This document shows, piece after piece, positions 55,718 to 63,837 of a stretch of 64,000 nucleotides of DNA. The position numbers and the translations under genes are program-made. The DNA lies in the NCBI RefSeq assembly GCF_018141405.1, contig NZ_CP058648.1:139001-203000 (forward strand), read 5' to 3'. Positions within the stretch are counted from its first letter, which is position 1; each line of letters begins with the position of its first letter. Below the pieces are notes generated by a model. The model saw only the letters and a list, made by a program, of their open reading frames with translations, made no database searches and was not told where the DNA came from. The DNA is from Serpentinicella alkaliphila. GTDB taxonomy: Bacteria; Bacillota; Clostridia; Peptostreptococcales; Natronincolaceae.

Positions 55718-55849
55718 ATATAATACAATAATATACCCCATTTTTACAATAAGACTATAGGCACAAAAACTAAACTTTTTATTAATATTCTTCGCCTAAC
55801 ATCGTAATTCTCTCTTATTCATAGGTTACAAAAAAATGATTTAACATCT

Positions 55850-55876
55850 AAAAAAGATGCCTATAGTAGACATCTT
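55850..55876 (-). terminator. Terminator of the YkoF-like gene
   Basis: AAGATG (55854-55859) pairs with CATCTT (55871-55876), and the minus strand runs on into six Ts. Confidence 0.6.
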
Positions 55877-55895
55877 CTAATTTATAATTATATAA

Positions 55896-56135
55896 TTAAT
55901 CTGCTGCATTAGTAATAGTAACCACTAAGCTTACTTCCCCACCTGATTGTTTAGGTTGATCAAATAGATTTTTCAGACTATTCCATACATCATCTTCATT
56001 ACCATGAATATGTGTAGCCATTGGTCCAACGGAATATTCTATTTTTTCTTGCTTTAAAGCATCAATTGATCTATTTATTACTTGACTTGCATTTGATGTC
56101 TTTAGTGGATATAAAGTTGCTTCTGCATGAATCAT
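55896..56135 (-). CDS. Thiamine-binding-type (UPF0045/YkoF-like) small protein
   Basis: A 79-residue protein with the MTH1187/YkoF fold: IHAEATLYPLKTSNASQVINRSIDAL, SVGPMATHIHGNEDDVW and VVTITNA. In this fold dimers or tetramers bind thiamine or related compounds, but most bacterial members are uncharacterised. The start at 56135 (GAGGTGTT) is preferred to one at 56165. Its 5' side abuts an IS607 recombinase remnant. Confidence 0.8.
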   Translation of the reverse strand: MIHAEATLYPLKTSNASQVINRSIDALKQEKIEYSVGPMATHIHGNEDDVWNSLKNLFDQPKQSGGEVSLVVTITNAAD

Positions 56136-56170
56136 AACAACACCTCGACACTGTGAGATTTGCAATATTC

Positions 56171-56617
56171 TTATATATATCTATAACCAAGTCTCGCAAG
56201 TCTATCTTTATACTCTATTATTAAATAATTAATTTCTGAACTTTTAATATCTTCAAGTAACTTTATTAATTCTTTCCTGTTTTCATTAATTCCACTAGCT
56301 ACTTCTTTATAAATGTTTGATATGTGGAATTTATTTAATACTGCATACTCCATCAACCTGTTTATTTGCCTGTCTAGATTTCCTGATTCTTGCTGTTTTT
56401 TTGTTGAAACTCTAGCATATATTAAGCAATTCTTAAGCGTATGATGTGTGTATTTCTTATTTAACATCCTATCCAAGTCTTCTATTTTATATCTTCTATG
56501 TTTTCCAGCTGTTCTTATAGGGCTAAAAACACCCTAATCTTCCCACCTAAGAATTGTGGTTCTTGAAACATTTAAATATTCACAAGCTTCTTTCTGAGTC
56601 ATTATTTTATCAGACAT
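56171..56617 (-). pseudogene. IS607-type serine recombinase (TnpA), truncated
   Basis: From the ATG at 56617 the frame has a MerR-like helix-turn-helix (MTQKEACEYLNVSRTTILRW). It meets a TAG at 56536-56534, continues with GKHRRYKIEDLDRMLNKKY, and enters the resolvase domain (NCLIYARVSTKKQQESGNLDRQ with catalytic Ser; YLIIEYKDRLARLGY). It ends about 60 residues short of the family length. IS607 elements transpose with no target duplication. No linked tnpB is present, so this is a relic. Confidence 0.75.
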
Positions 56618-56790
56618 AAAATCATCTCCTTATATCTAATAATAGCATATTTAAAGATGAATAAAATACTTTTTATTGTGTTTTAATACTATTTAATGCT
56701 ATTTTTCCAAACTGTTTTTACCTCCTAATATATTTAGTAATAGTCTGTTTATGTTATAGCTACAATATCCACATCAGAAGTCAGTTTTTT

Positions 56791-57618
56791 TTATACATAT
56801 TTTATTGACCCGCTCCAACCTAAAAGATTTAGCTGCTTCTCTAATAGTTCCTTACTTAAGTCTAGCATTCTTAAATCTTTGCTTGAGTTCACAATTTTTA
56901 TCTCTGTATTCACTTTAGCTTTATTCTTACTATGTTGTTCCTCTAATAATTTATATAGGTGGTTTGTTGTACCTCTATTTCCATCTATTAACTCAATACT
57001 ATCTCCTACTAATTCCCGTATCGAATCCTTTATGAATATATAATGAGTACAGCCCAATACTATTGCACCTACATTAGCTAAATTAAAGGGTGCAAATTGA
57101 TTTTTTAAATAATTTTTAATCTCCTCGCTTTGCCCACCACTAGCTTCTATCAATTCTACTAATCCTGGACAAGGAAGTTTAATTATGTTTTCTGGTCTAT
57201 TAAACTGTTGTATTAAATTATTGAACTTTTTTTCTCTTAGGGTAACTGGTGTTGCCATAACAATAATATCCTTAGACTGATATTTTTCAACCGCAGGCTT
57301 TAACGCAGGCTCCATACCAATTATTGGAATATCGTACAAATTTCTTAATTCATTTATTGCAGCACTTGTTGCAGTATTACAGGCCACAACTAGGGCCTTA
57401 ATATTATATTTTATTAAGTTATCAACTACTTTAAAAGTTAAGTCCTTTACCTCATCTGTACTTCTAACACCATAGGGGGCATTAGCTGAATCACCATAAT
57501 ATATGTACTTTTCTTCAGGCATACATGCAACTAACTGGGCTAAAACACTGATTCCACCAAGTCCAGAGTCAAAGACCCCTATTGGTGACTCATTTAAAGT
57601 ATTTTCCACAATACTCAC
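56791..57618 (-). CDS. murI: Glutamate racemase
   Basis: A 275-residue cofactor-independent racemase making D-glutamate for peptidoglycan. The catalytic cysteine pair is in VVACNTATSAA and VLGCTHYIF, the N-terminal motif is IGVFDSGLGG, and YYGDSANAPYG is also conserved. Length is normal. Neighbours are unrelated and it looks monocistronic. Confidence 0.95.
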   Translation of the reverse strand: MSIVENTLNESPIGVFDSGLGGISVLAQLVACMPEEKYIYYGDSANAPYGVRSTDEVKDLTFKVVDNLIKYNIKALVVACNTATSAAINELRNLYDIPIIGMEPALKPAVEKYQSKDIIVMATPVTLREKKFNNLIQQFNRPENIIKLPCPGLVELIEASGGQSEEIKNYLKNQFAPFNLANVGAIVLGCTHYIFIKDSIRELVGDSIELIDGNRGTTNHLYKLLEEQHSKNKAKVNTEIKIVNSSKDLRMLDLSKELLEKQLNLLGWSGSIKYV

Positions 57619-57685
57619 CTACTTCTACAAATTAGCAATATTATATTAAAATTATATCATCCAAATTTGTTTTTATCTATAAAAT

Positions 57686-57713
57686 AAAACCCTTAATATA
57701 TATTAAGGGTTTT
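57686..57713 (-). terminator. Terminator of the Fe-S protein gene
   Basis: AAAACCCTTAATA and TATTAAGGGTTTT form a palindromic stem, followed on the minus strand by ATTTTAT. It lies 9 nt after the stop codon. Confidence 0.65.
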
Positions 57714-57722
57714 ACTATAATA

Positions 57723-58505
57723 TTATCCTATTCTTTGACCTTTTATCCCTATTTTTACTTTGTTAACCTTTACATCTGATTTGGCATTTGCTACAGCTTG
57801 ATCAACTGCCATTACAATTCCCATACAACATGGCACTTCCATATATGCTACTGTAATAGATTTTAAATTATTGTTTTTTATTATTTGTGTTAGCTTTTCA
57901 ATATAGTGATTTACATCATCAAGCTTTGGACAACCAATTGCCAGCGCTTTTCCTTTTAATAAATCTATATGGTAATTTGGATATGCAAAAGGCACACAGT
58001 CTGCCGTAACTAATAGATCGGCATTTTCGAAATAAGGTGCGTTTACTGGCACCAAGTTTAACTGCACAGGCCATTGTCTTAATTGAGGTTTAATACTTAC
58101 TTCAATATCCTCTGAACCTATAGATACTTTTTCTGTATTTTTTGGTTCCTCATTAAAATTCATCATTCTACTACCTGGACAACCATGTCCGTGATGATGT
58201 GGTGTATGAGGTACTTGTGGAGTATTTTTTTGAGTCTCATGCTGTGGTTTAAATGTTTTACCCTGACTAGCTAATAATTTCTCAACAGCTACTTCATCAA
58301 ATTCATCTGCTTCCCTTTCAACAATATTTAATGCTCCTTGTGGGCAGTGACCTAAGCAGGCACCTAACCCGTCACAATAAATATCACTTACTAGTTTAGC
58401 TTTTCCTTCAATAATTTGAATAGCACCCTCTTCACATCCTGGTACGCAAAGTCCACATCCGTCACATTTATTTTCATCTATTTCGATTATTTTTCTAATT
58501 GCCAT
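57723..58505 (-). CDS. 4Fe-4S ferredoxin-domain protein of anaerobes
   Basis: About 260 residues. A two-cluster ferredoxin domain is at the N-terminus (CDGCGLCVPGCEEGAI and CDGLGACLGHCPQGAL). It is followed by a linker with a His-rich stretch (HTPHHHGHGCPG), then a C-terminal domain with TADCVPFAYPN, AIGCPKLDD and MEVPCCMG. Proteins of this architecture are common in strict anaerobes and uncharacterised; they look like electron-transfer or redox-sensing proteins. The ATG at 58505 follows GGAGAG. A CRP/FNR-type palindrome is centred about 41.5 nt upstream of the predicted transcription start. Confidence 0.88.
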   Translation of the reverse strand: MAIRKIIEIDENKCDGCGLCVPGCEEGAIQIIEGKAKLVSDIYCDGLGACLGHCPQGALNIVEREADEFDEVAVEKLLASQGKTFKPQHETQKNTPQVPHTPHHHGHGCPGSRMMNFNEEPKNTEKVSIGSEDIEVSIKPQLRQWPVQLNLVPVNAPYFENADLLVTADCVPFAYPNYHIDLLKGKALAIGCPKLDDVNHYIEKLTQIIKNNNLKSITVAYMEVPCCMGIVMAVDQAVANAKSDVKVNKVKIGIKGQRIG

Positions 58506-58540
58506 AATAAGCACTCTCCTTATCTATTTATCTTAAGTTA

Positions 58541-58583
58541 ATTATACTGTGAAAACATATATAGGTATGTGACAATTCTCACA
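58541..58583 (-). promoter_or_regulatory. CRP/FNR-family operator and -10 element of the Fe-S gene
   Basis: TGTGACAATTCTCACA (58568-58583) is a perfect TGTGA-N6-TCACA palindrome. TATAAT on the minus strand lies at 58546-58541. The centre of the palindrome is about 41.5 nt upstream of the start predicted from that -10, the spacing used by class II CRP/FNR activators. Confidence 0.55.
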
Positions 58584-58605
58584 GGTCCTAAATTTTTTAA
58601 TAAAT

Positions 58606-58974
58606 TTAATTATTTTTTATATACTTTCCACATATAGGACAATAGGAAACATCTCTCTCAAATACTTCTTTACAATAATCACAGGTTCGAAAATCTTGCA
58701 TTTTAAATACGAGTTTCTCTAAAGTGTCTACATCATTCTTTAAATAGTCTATTCTATTTAGTAATCCTTGTATATCTTCAATAGATATATTTCCCCTGCC
58801 TCTCATCTGATTATAAATGAATTCACCAATTTCCATAAATAGGCTTTCGATTTCTTTTTCTCTTTTACGTATACTTAAATTCATTTTACTTATCTCTACC
58901 ATATTTGATGACTTGCTTGAAATCATCTTTACAGATTCTGAAACTGCTTCTGAAAATTTCTCAACAAAACTCAT
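58606..58974 (-). CDS. Coiled-coil protein with C-terminal zinc ribbon
   Basis: About 122 residues. A helical N-terminal part (MSFVEKFSEAVSESVKMIS; IRKREKEIESLFMEIGEFIYNQ) forms a likely coiled coil. It is followed by a zinc ribbon with four cysteines (CDYCKEVFERDVSYCPICG). The ATG at 58974 is behind GGGAGGAATAG. Similar small proteins in clostridia are unassigned. Stand-alone between the Fe-S gene and a divergent DUF805 gene. Confidence 0.75.
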   Translation of the reverse strand: MSFVEKFSEAVSESVKMISSKSSNMVEISKMNLSIRKREKEIESLFMEIGEFIYNQMRGRGNISIEDIQGLLNRIDYLKNDVDTLEKLVFKMQDFRTCDYCKEVFERDVSYCPICGKYIKNN

Positions 58975-59165
58975 GGCTATTCCTCCCAACAAAAATCCCT
59001 TTCTATATACTTATTCTAAAAGTGTATTTTGGGAAACAGTTTTTCTACAAAAAAACAACTATTTTAGACATTAACCATTGACACTTTAAATTGTTATTGA
59101 CATAGAATATGTAGAGGTTTTTTATAAGTGATTGTTGAATATATTTATTAGGAGGAGGGAAGTGG

Positions 59166-59543
59166 ATGTATTGGTATTTTGAGGTTCTAAAAAAATATTC
59201 CGATTTCGAAGGAAGAGCAAGAAGAAAAGAGTATTGGATGTTTGTATTAATCGATGCTTTAATACGTTTAGCCCTATCTATAGTAGATTTTAATTTGTTT
59301 GGTACCCCTATGGATAAGTTTGGACCAATAATAGCTTTATACAGCATTATATTATTTCTTCCAAGTCTTGCGGTATCTATTAGAAGGCTTCATGATGTAG
59401 GTAAAAGTGGATGGATGCTATTAGTTCTATTAATCCCTATAATAGGCATTATTTGGATATTTATATTAGATATTATGGATAGTGAACCAGACGATAACAA
59501 ATATGGGCCAAATCCAAAGGAATTTTACGATAGTGCTATCTAA
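59166..59543 (+). CDS. DUF805 membrane protein
   Basis: A 125-residue protein with the DUF805 pattern: an N-terminal FSFRGRA-like motif (YSDFEGRARRKEYWMF), three or four membrane helices (ALIRLALSIVDF, IIALYSIILFLPSLAVSIRRLHDVGKSGW, LLVLLIPIIGIIWIFI) and the SIRRLHDVGKSGW signature. It ends with EPDDNKYGPNP, also typical. GGAGGAGGG before the ATG. Widespread inner-membrane protein of unknown role. Confidence 0.9.
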   Translation: MYWYFEVLKKYSDFEGRARRKEYWMFVLIDALIRLALSIVDFNLFGTPMDKFGPIIALYSIILFLPSLAVSIRRLHDVGKSGWMLLVLLIPIIGIIWIFILDIMDSEPDDNKYGPNPKEFYDSAI

Positions 59544-59558
59544 AAAGTTAGATACATC

Positions 59559-59582
59559 CAAAAAAGCCTAATTTCATAGGCT
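59559..59582 (-). terminator. Terminator of the CBS-GGDEF gene
   Basis: AGCCTA (59565-59570) pairs with TAGGCT (59577-59582), followed on the minus strand by six Ts. Converges with the end of the DUF805 gene and may serve both. Confidence 0.6.
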
Positions 59583-59604
59583 ATAATAAATATTACACTA
59601 AACA

Positions 59605-60564
59605 TTAAAAAATGCCATCTATACAGTAGCAGCTTCCGATTATGGATTTGCATTTTTCCTTAGTAGTCACAGCTTCTTTAATAATTTCATCAACAGAATA
59701 AAACTCTTTAGATTTATTTGTAACCACTGCTATTGATAAAGATAGCAGTGGAAACTTTTGTTTTGTTCCCTTTCGGTTTTTTGAAATTATATATCCACTT
59801 TTTAGATGTTCTTCCTTGTAAAATATATTTATTATAGCATGGAACTGTTCGATTATATCCATACATATAGAATCAACTTCATGGCATTTTAAAATTGAAA
59901 TAAAATCATCTCCACCTATATGGCCTGCAAAGGCATTTCCATTTCCAATCTTTTGTATAGCAGAGGTTATTAAATGTGCTGTATTACGAATAACCTCATC
60001 GCCGTCTTTAAATCCATAAACATCGTTAAATGCCTTAAAATTATCCAAATCAAAATAAAGTACAGAAAACTCTTCGCTTTTTAATATTTCCGTAAGCTTT
60101 TCCTTTATAACTATATTACCCGGTAGTCCCGTAAGAGGATTTTCAAACCTAGCAATTGATACTTGTATTTCAGTAATTTTTAATAATAAATCTTTAATAC
60201 TAACAACACCTGAATATATATCATCTCTTGTAACAATTATATAATCATAAAGCTTTTCCTGTTTTCTACTCATTGCCAAATTACTTACCTCTAAAATTGA
60301 CTTAAAGTTGTCTACAATTAAAGGTTGCTCATCCATTAGTAGATTGATTGGACGCTGCATGTAAAGGTCATATCCATATCTTGTTCCTAATTTTTGATAA
60401 AATTGTGTACGTGTAATTAATCCTTGAGGTTTAAAGTCCTTGTCTATTGTAACTATACCTTCTAGATTTTTATTCATTTCAAACAGCTCATTTGCATCCT
60501 TACCAATACTACTAATGAATAGAGTACGTATTGGTTTTGATATATCACCAATGAATATTTCCAT
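59605..60564 (-). CDS. CBS-domain GGDEF protein (c-di-GMP turnover, GGDDF variant)
   Basis: About 319 residues. An N-terminal CBS-like pair (GIVTIDKDFKPQGLITRTQFYQ; YDYIIVTRDDIYSGVVSIKDLL) is followed by a GGDEF domain from about residue 145 (ENPLTGLPGNIVIKEKL, LYFDLDNFKAFNDVYGF). The signature reads GHIGGDDF, so the usual Glu is Asp. GG(D/E)EF needs the Glu for catalysis in most cyclases; the variant may be weak or non-enzymatic. No RxxD inhibitory site is upstream. ATG at 60564 after GGGGTGATT. Regulator of unknown input. Confidence 0.85.
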   Translation of the reverse strand: MEIFIGDISKPIRTLFISSIGKDANELFEMNKNLEGIVTIDKDFKPQGLITRTQFYQKLGTRYGYDLYMQRPINLLMDEQPLIVDNFKSILEVSNLAMSRKQEKLYDYIIVTRDDIYSGVVSIKDLLLKITEIQVSIARFENPLTGLPGNIVIKEKLTEILKSEEFSVLYFDLDNFKAFNDVYGFKDGDEVIRNTAHLITSAIQKIGNGNAFAGHIGGDDFISILKCHEVDSICMDIIEQFHAIINIFYKEEHLKSGYIISKNRKGTKQKFPLLSLSIAVVTNKSKEFYSVDEIIKEAVTTKEKCKSIIGSCYCIDGIF

Positions 60565-60651
60565 AGAAATCACCCCATCTAAGGTATTATCTTATATTAT
60601 AGAGGATTTTTTTACATATTTTGTTAAGCCCATATTAATTTTAAAAAGAAT

Positions 60652-61539
60652 TTATTTAACAATATTAATCAAAGTACCAATTTTATCTATATGACATTCC
60701 ACTATATCCCCGATTTTTAATAATTTAGGTGGATTAAAACCCTTGCCCACCCCAGCTGGAGTACCAGTAGCTATAATATCTCCAGGTTTTAATGTTAAGC
60801 CTTTAGAAATATCACTTATAATATAAGGAATATCAAACATCATATATTTAGTATTTGAATTCTGTCTCATTTCTCCATTTACCTTAGAATATAAATCTAA
60901 GCTCAATGGCAATGGTAGTTGACTTTTATGTACAATTGCAGGCCCCATAGCAGTAAAAGTATCTAAGCCCTTTCCTCTAGTCCACTGTGTATGTTTTTTT
61001 TGTAAATCTCTAGCTGTTATATCGTTTAAAATTGAGTAACCAAAAATGTACTCCTCTACCTTATCTTTTTCAATATTAATACCTTCTTTTCCTATTATTA
61101 CTGCAAGCTCCACCTCGTAATCTACTTCATCGGTAATTTCCTTATGGCTATTTATATATTCATTGGACCCAATAATTCGATTAGCCACTTTACTAAAATA
61201 TACAGGGTAATCTGGTACCTTTCTTTCATTTCCTAGACTATCCTTAAGCTCAATAACATGAGCATGATAATTTAGCCCTAAACAAATAACACTTCTTATT
61301 GGTACCGTTATTGGTGCACAAAGCTTTACACTATCTGTACTAATTCCTTCTATATTATCACTATGAATAATATTATGAATTTTATTTATCAACTCATCAT
61401 TACAAATACTAATAAATTCATTCATTGTTGTAAAAGAACCGAATCCTAATACTTGGTTTAAATTAAGTACAATATTCTCTTCAGAATTTAATACCCCTAT
61501 CTCTTCAATACCATTATGAATATATGTAACAAATTTCAT
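60652..61539 (-). CDS. Fumarylacetoacetate hydrolase (FAH) family protein
   Basis: About 295 residues. The metal-binding glutamates and aspartate of the FAH fold are in VDYEVELAVIIGK and GYSILNDITARDLQ, with LGLNYHAHVIEL and ATGTPAGVGKGFNPP marking the core. Members hydrolyse or decarboxylate acylpyruvates and oxo-acids (YisK- or YcgM-like); specificity cannot be read here. The ATG at 61539 follows AGGGGAAATGAGAAT. Monocistronic, unrelated to neighbours. Confidence 0.9.
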   Translation of the reverse strand: MKFVTYIHNGIEEIGVLNSEENIVLNLNQVLGFGSFTTMNEFISICNDELINKIHNIIHSDNIEGISTDSVKLCAPITVPIRSVICLGLNYHAHVIELKDSLGNERKVPDYPVYFSKVANRIIGSNEYINSHKEITDEVDYEVELAVIIGKEGINIEKDKVEEYIFGYSILNDITARDLQKKHTQWTRGKGLDTFTAMGPAIVHKSQLPLPLSLDLYSKVNGEMRQNSNTKYMMFDIPYIISDISKGLTLKPGDIIATGTPAGVGKGFNPPKLLKIGDIVECHIDKIGTLINIVK

Positions 61540-61620
61540 ATTCTCATTTCCCCTCAAAAGTATTTCTTTCTATTGTACAAAATCACTGTTTAACCTTCAA
61601 GTACTAAAATCAGAGGTAAA

Positions 61621-61657
61621 AATAAAAACCTACTCATAGGAAGTAGATTTTTATTTT
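61621..61657 (-). terminator. Terminator of the sleB-ypeB operon
   Basis: AATAAAAACCTACT pairs with AGTAGATTTTTATT (one mismatch), 12 nt after the ypeB stop, followed on the minus strand by a T-run. Confidence 0.65.
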
Positions 61658-61668
61658 TATTATTTATT

Positions 61669-63024
61669 CTAAATTACTAATGTTCCATCTTCCTGTTCTA
61701 CCATTAAAAGTATTTTTCTCTCATCCCCTGTTTTTGCATCAATGTAAATCAGGAATCTATCTTCACCAAAGGTAACCCTAAATTCATAGCAAAGTAATTC
61801 ATGATCACCGGCAGTAGGAATTATTACTAGTCTAACATTTTCTACTTCAACAGCACTAGATAATCTTTCCATTGCTTGTTCTTCAGATATTTCTGGGTCT
61901 GGTATATCTCTTTCATGGTGACTCATTAAAAAACCATGAGCTTCATATCCGATTATTTCTCCGTTATCTAAAGCAACCTTAACTTTTATTAAATCTGGAT
62001 ATACAATAACATTATCCTGCTTATATGCAAAGTTTATAAGTATTTGTCCCTCATATGCAATAGTATATGTTGGTACCATATGTTCATAGCCTGTATCGTT
62101 TAAAAACTGTTGAGCTATTTCAATTGCTTCATCTTTATCTAGACGACTCTGATTTATTATTCTAGGGTTAATATACCATAATAGTTTTCCACCTTGTCTA
62201 GTAACAACAGCAGAAATATTATCACCATTTCTATTTCCTGGTTTTTGCGCTCTGATATAATAACCAGTAAATACTGTGTTTTGTACATCACCTGCTATTT
62301 CTATATTAGTCAAATCTTCTTTTATTGTATTACGAAGAACATCTATTGCTTGCTTTTCATCAATCTCCTTTCCAGTAAGCCTAGATTTTCTATCTGTCAT
62401 ATGTTCAGAAAATGGTCCGTCATAAATTAACTCAGGATATTCCTGCATTCTCTCTTCCATATTTATTAATCCATTAAAAGTTTCCATTCTTTTATTTAAA
62501 GCTTGTAAATTTCTATTCGCATTTCTTCTTAGATCCCCAAAGTTTACACCATCTTTTACAATTTGTTGTTGAAGTACAATAAGCTCTTGAGCTAATAGAT
62601 TTACATAACTATGTAGATCTGTTAAAGTTCCCATTTCATCATCAGTTAAAACAACGCCATCTAAACTTTTATTCACCATTGCAGTGGAGTAATCACCCAA
62701 TTGACTTAAAAACTTTTCAACTCTCCTAATGGCTAAATGGTCTAATGGAAGCTGGGTCAATTTATTTTGCGCCATATAGCTTTGGTAAACTGTGTCATTC
62801 AAATACTTGGCTGTATCAGTAGTTGATCCCGCAACCATTGCCTTAGCCAAATCAACTTGAGCATTTTTAACATGCCCTATTAACTCATAAAATTGTCTTT
62901 GAAATTGTAAATCTAAATATGTATGATAGTCAATTTTTTGATTATACTGATGTGCTCCCCAGCCAATGGATACTAGTAAAGCAAGTCCTAGGGCTATAGG
63001 TAGTGTATATCTTCTCCAGTTCAT
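61669..63024 (-). CDS. ypeB: Germination protein YpeB
   Basis: A 451-residue spore-coat/inner-membrane protein required to localise or protect the cortex-lytic enzyme SleB. An N-terminal membrane anchor (LPIALGLALLVSIGWGAH) is followed by a helical region (residues about 30-230) and three C-terminal PepSY-like domains (IDVLRNTIKEDL, DEAIEIAQQFLNDTGYEHM, EEQAMERLSSAVEVENVRLV). It follows sleB by 15 nt, the standard germination operon of Bacillus and clostridia, so the organism forms spores. Confidence 0.95.
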   Translation of the reverse strand: MNWRRYTLPIALGLALLVSIGWGAHQYNQKIDYHTYLDLQFQRQFYELIGHVKNAQVDLAKAMVAGSTTDTAKYLNDTVYQSYMAQNKLTQLPLDHLAIRRVEKFLSQLGDYSTAMVNKSLDGVVLTDDEMGTLTDLHSYVNLLAQELIVLQQQIVKDGVNFGDLRRNANRNLQALNKRMETFNGLINMEERMQEYPELIYDGPFSEHMTDRKSRLTGKEIDEKQAIDVLRNTIKEDLTNIEIAGDVQNTVFTGYYIRAQKPGNRNGDNISAVVTRQGGKLLWYINPRIINQSRLDKDEAIEIAQQFLNDTGYEHMVPTYTIAYEGQILINFAYKQDNVIVYPDLIKVKVALDNGEIIGYEAHGFLMSHHERDIPDPEISEEQAMERLSSAVEVENVRLVIIPTAGDHELLCYEFRVTFGEDRFLIYIDAKTGDERKILLMVEQEDGTLVI

Positions 63025-63039
63025 TATTTACTCACTCCT

Positions 63040-63729
63040 TTACACTCCAAATACGTGACGGCCGATTCTCAATGTAATTCTTCTTGTCCATATCCATGGA
63101 CTTGTTGCTGTTGCAGGATTCCAGAAGTATAATGCTCCTCCAGTCGGATCCCATCCATTTAAAGCATCTCTTGCAGCCCTATATGCACTTTCTCCTGGTT
63201 CTTGATTTATAGCACCGTTTTTAACTGGTTCAAAGGCACATGGTTGATAAACTACCCCTGCTAGTGTATTTGGAAACTGAGGACTTCTAACCCTGTTTAA
63301 TATAACAGCTCCCACTGCAACTTGTCCTTCATAGGGTTCCCCTCTTGACTCAGAGTGGATAGTTCTAGCTAGTAAATGGACATCATCACTTCGTGATACA
63401 CCTCTACTGGCAGGTGTAGTTGTGCCACCTGTACGAGTTGGTAATCCAATTGCTACCCTAGTCTGAGGGCCCACAATACCATCTGCAGCTAATCCATTTG
63501 CCCTTTGAAATCTAACAACCGCATCATAGGTTTGTTGACCAAAAATACCACTGATCGGTCCATCATAGAAGCCCCAATTTCTAAGTCTAGTTTGCATAAG
63601 CGTAACATCCTCTCCCTGGGACCCCCAAGAAAGAGTTTGTCCATGTACTAGCTCTGCTCCCATATAGCCAAAAACAGAGAATAGTATTATAGTTATAAGA
63701 AAAATAGAAATATTTTTAGTTCTACTCAT
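63040..63729 (-). CDS. sleB: Spore cortex-lytic enzyme SleB
   Basis: A 229-residue lytic transglycosylase that degrades the muramic-lactam cortex during germination. A signal peptide is followed by a peptidoglycan-binding domain (GSQGEDVTLMQTRLRNWGFYDG, YDAVVRFQRANGLAADGIVG). A catalytic Hydrolase_2 domain (about 120-229) includes ARTIHSESRGEPYEGQVAVG, with the catalytic Glu, and AVILNRVRSPQFPNTL. The C-terminal WIWTRRITLRIGRHVFG is conserved. First gene of the sleB-ypeB pair. Confidence 0.96.
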   Translation of the reverse strand: MSRTKNISIFLITIILFSVFGYMGAELVHGQTLSWGSQGEDVTLMQTRLRNWGFYDGPISGIFGQQTYDAVVRFQRANGLAADGIVGPQTRVAIGLPTRTGGTTTPASRGVSRSDDVHLLARTIHSESRGEPYEGQVAVGAVILNRVRSPQFPNTLAGVVYQPCAFEPVKNGAINQEPGESAYRAARDALNGWDPTGGALYFWNPATATSPWIWTRRITLRIGRHVFGV

Positions 63730-63806
63730 TTTTATCCTCCTTAGAAATTAATTTCAATTAACATTATTTTTATCAAAAGGATAAATTTTATCCCAAAAAA
63801 GTAGAA

Positions 63807-63829
63807 AATCTACGTGTAACACGTAGATT
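63807..63829 (-). terminator. Terminator of the second mgtE
   Basis: AATCTACGTG (63807-63816) pairs with CACGTAGATT (63820-63829), loop TAA. The minus strand then reads TTCTACTTTTTTGGG. Confidence 0.75.
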
Positions 63830-63837
63830 ATATAATA

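Noticed and set aside
55718-55735. Second NrdR box upstream of nrdD
   Set aside because: The ATACAATAATATA stretch lies about 19 nt from the first box rather than the expected spacing and matches the consensus poorly.
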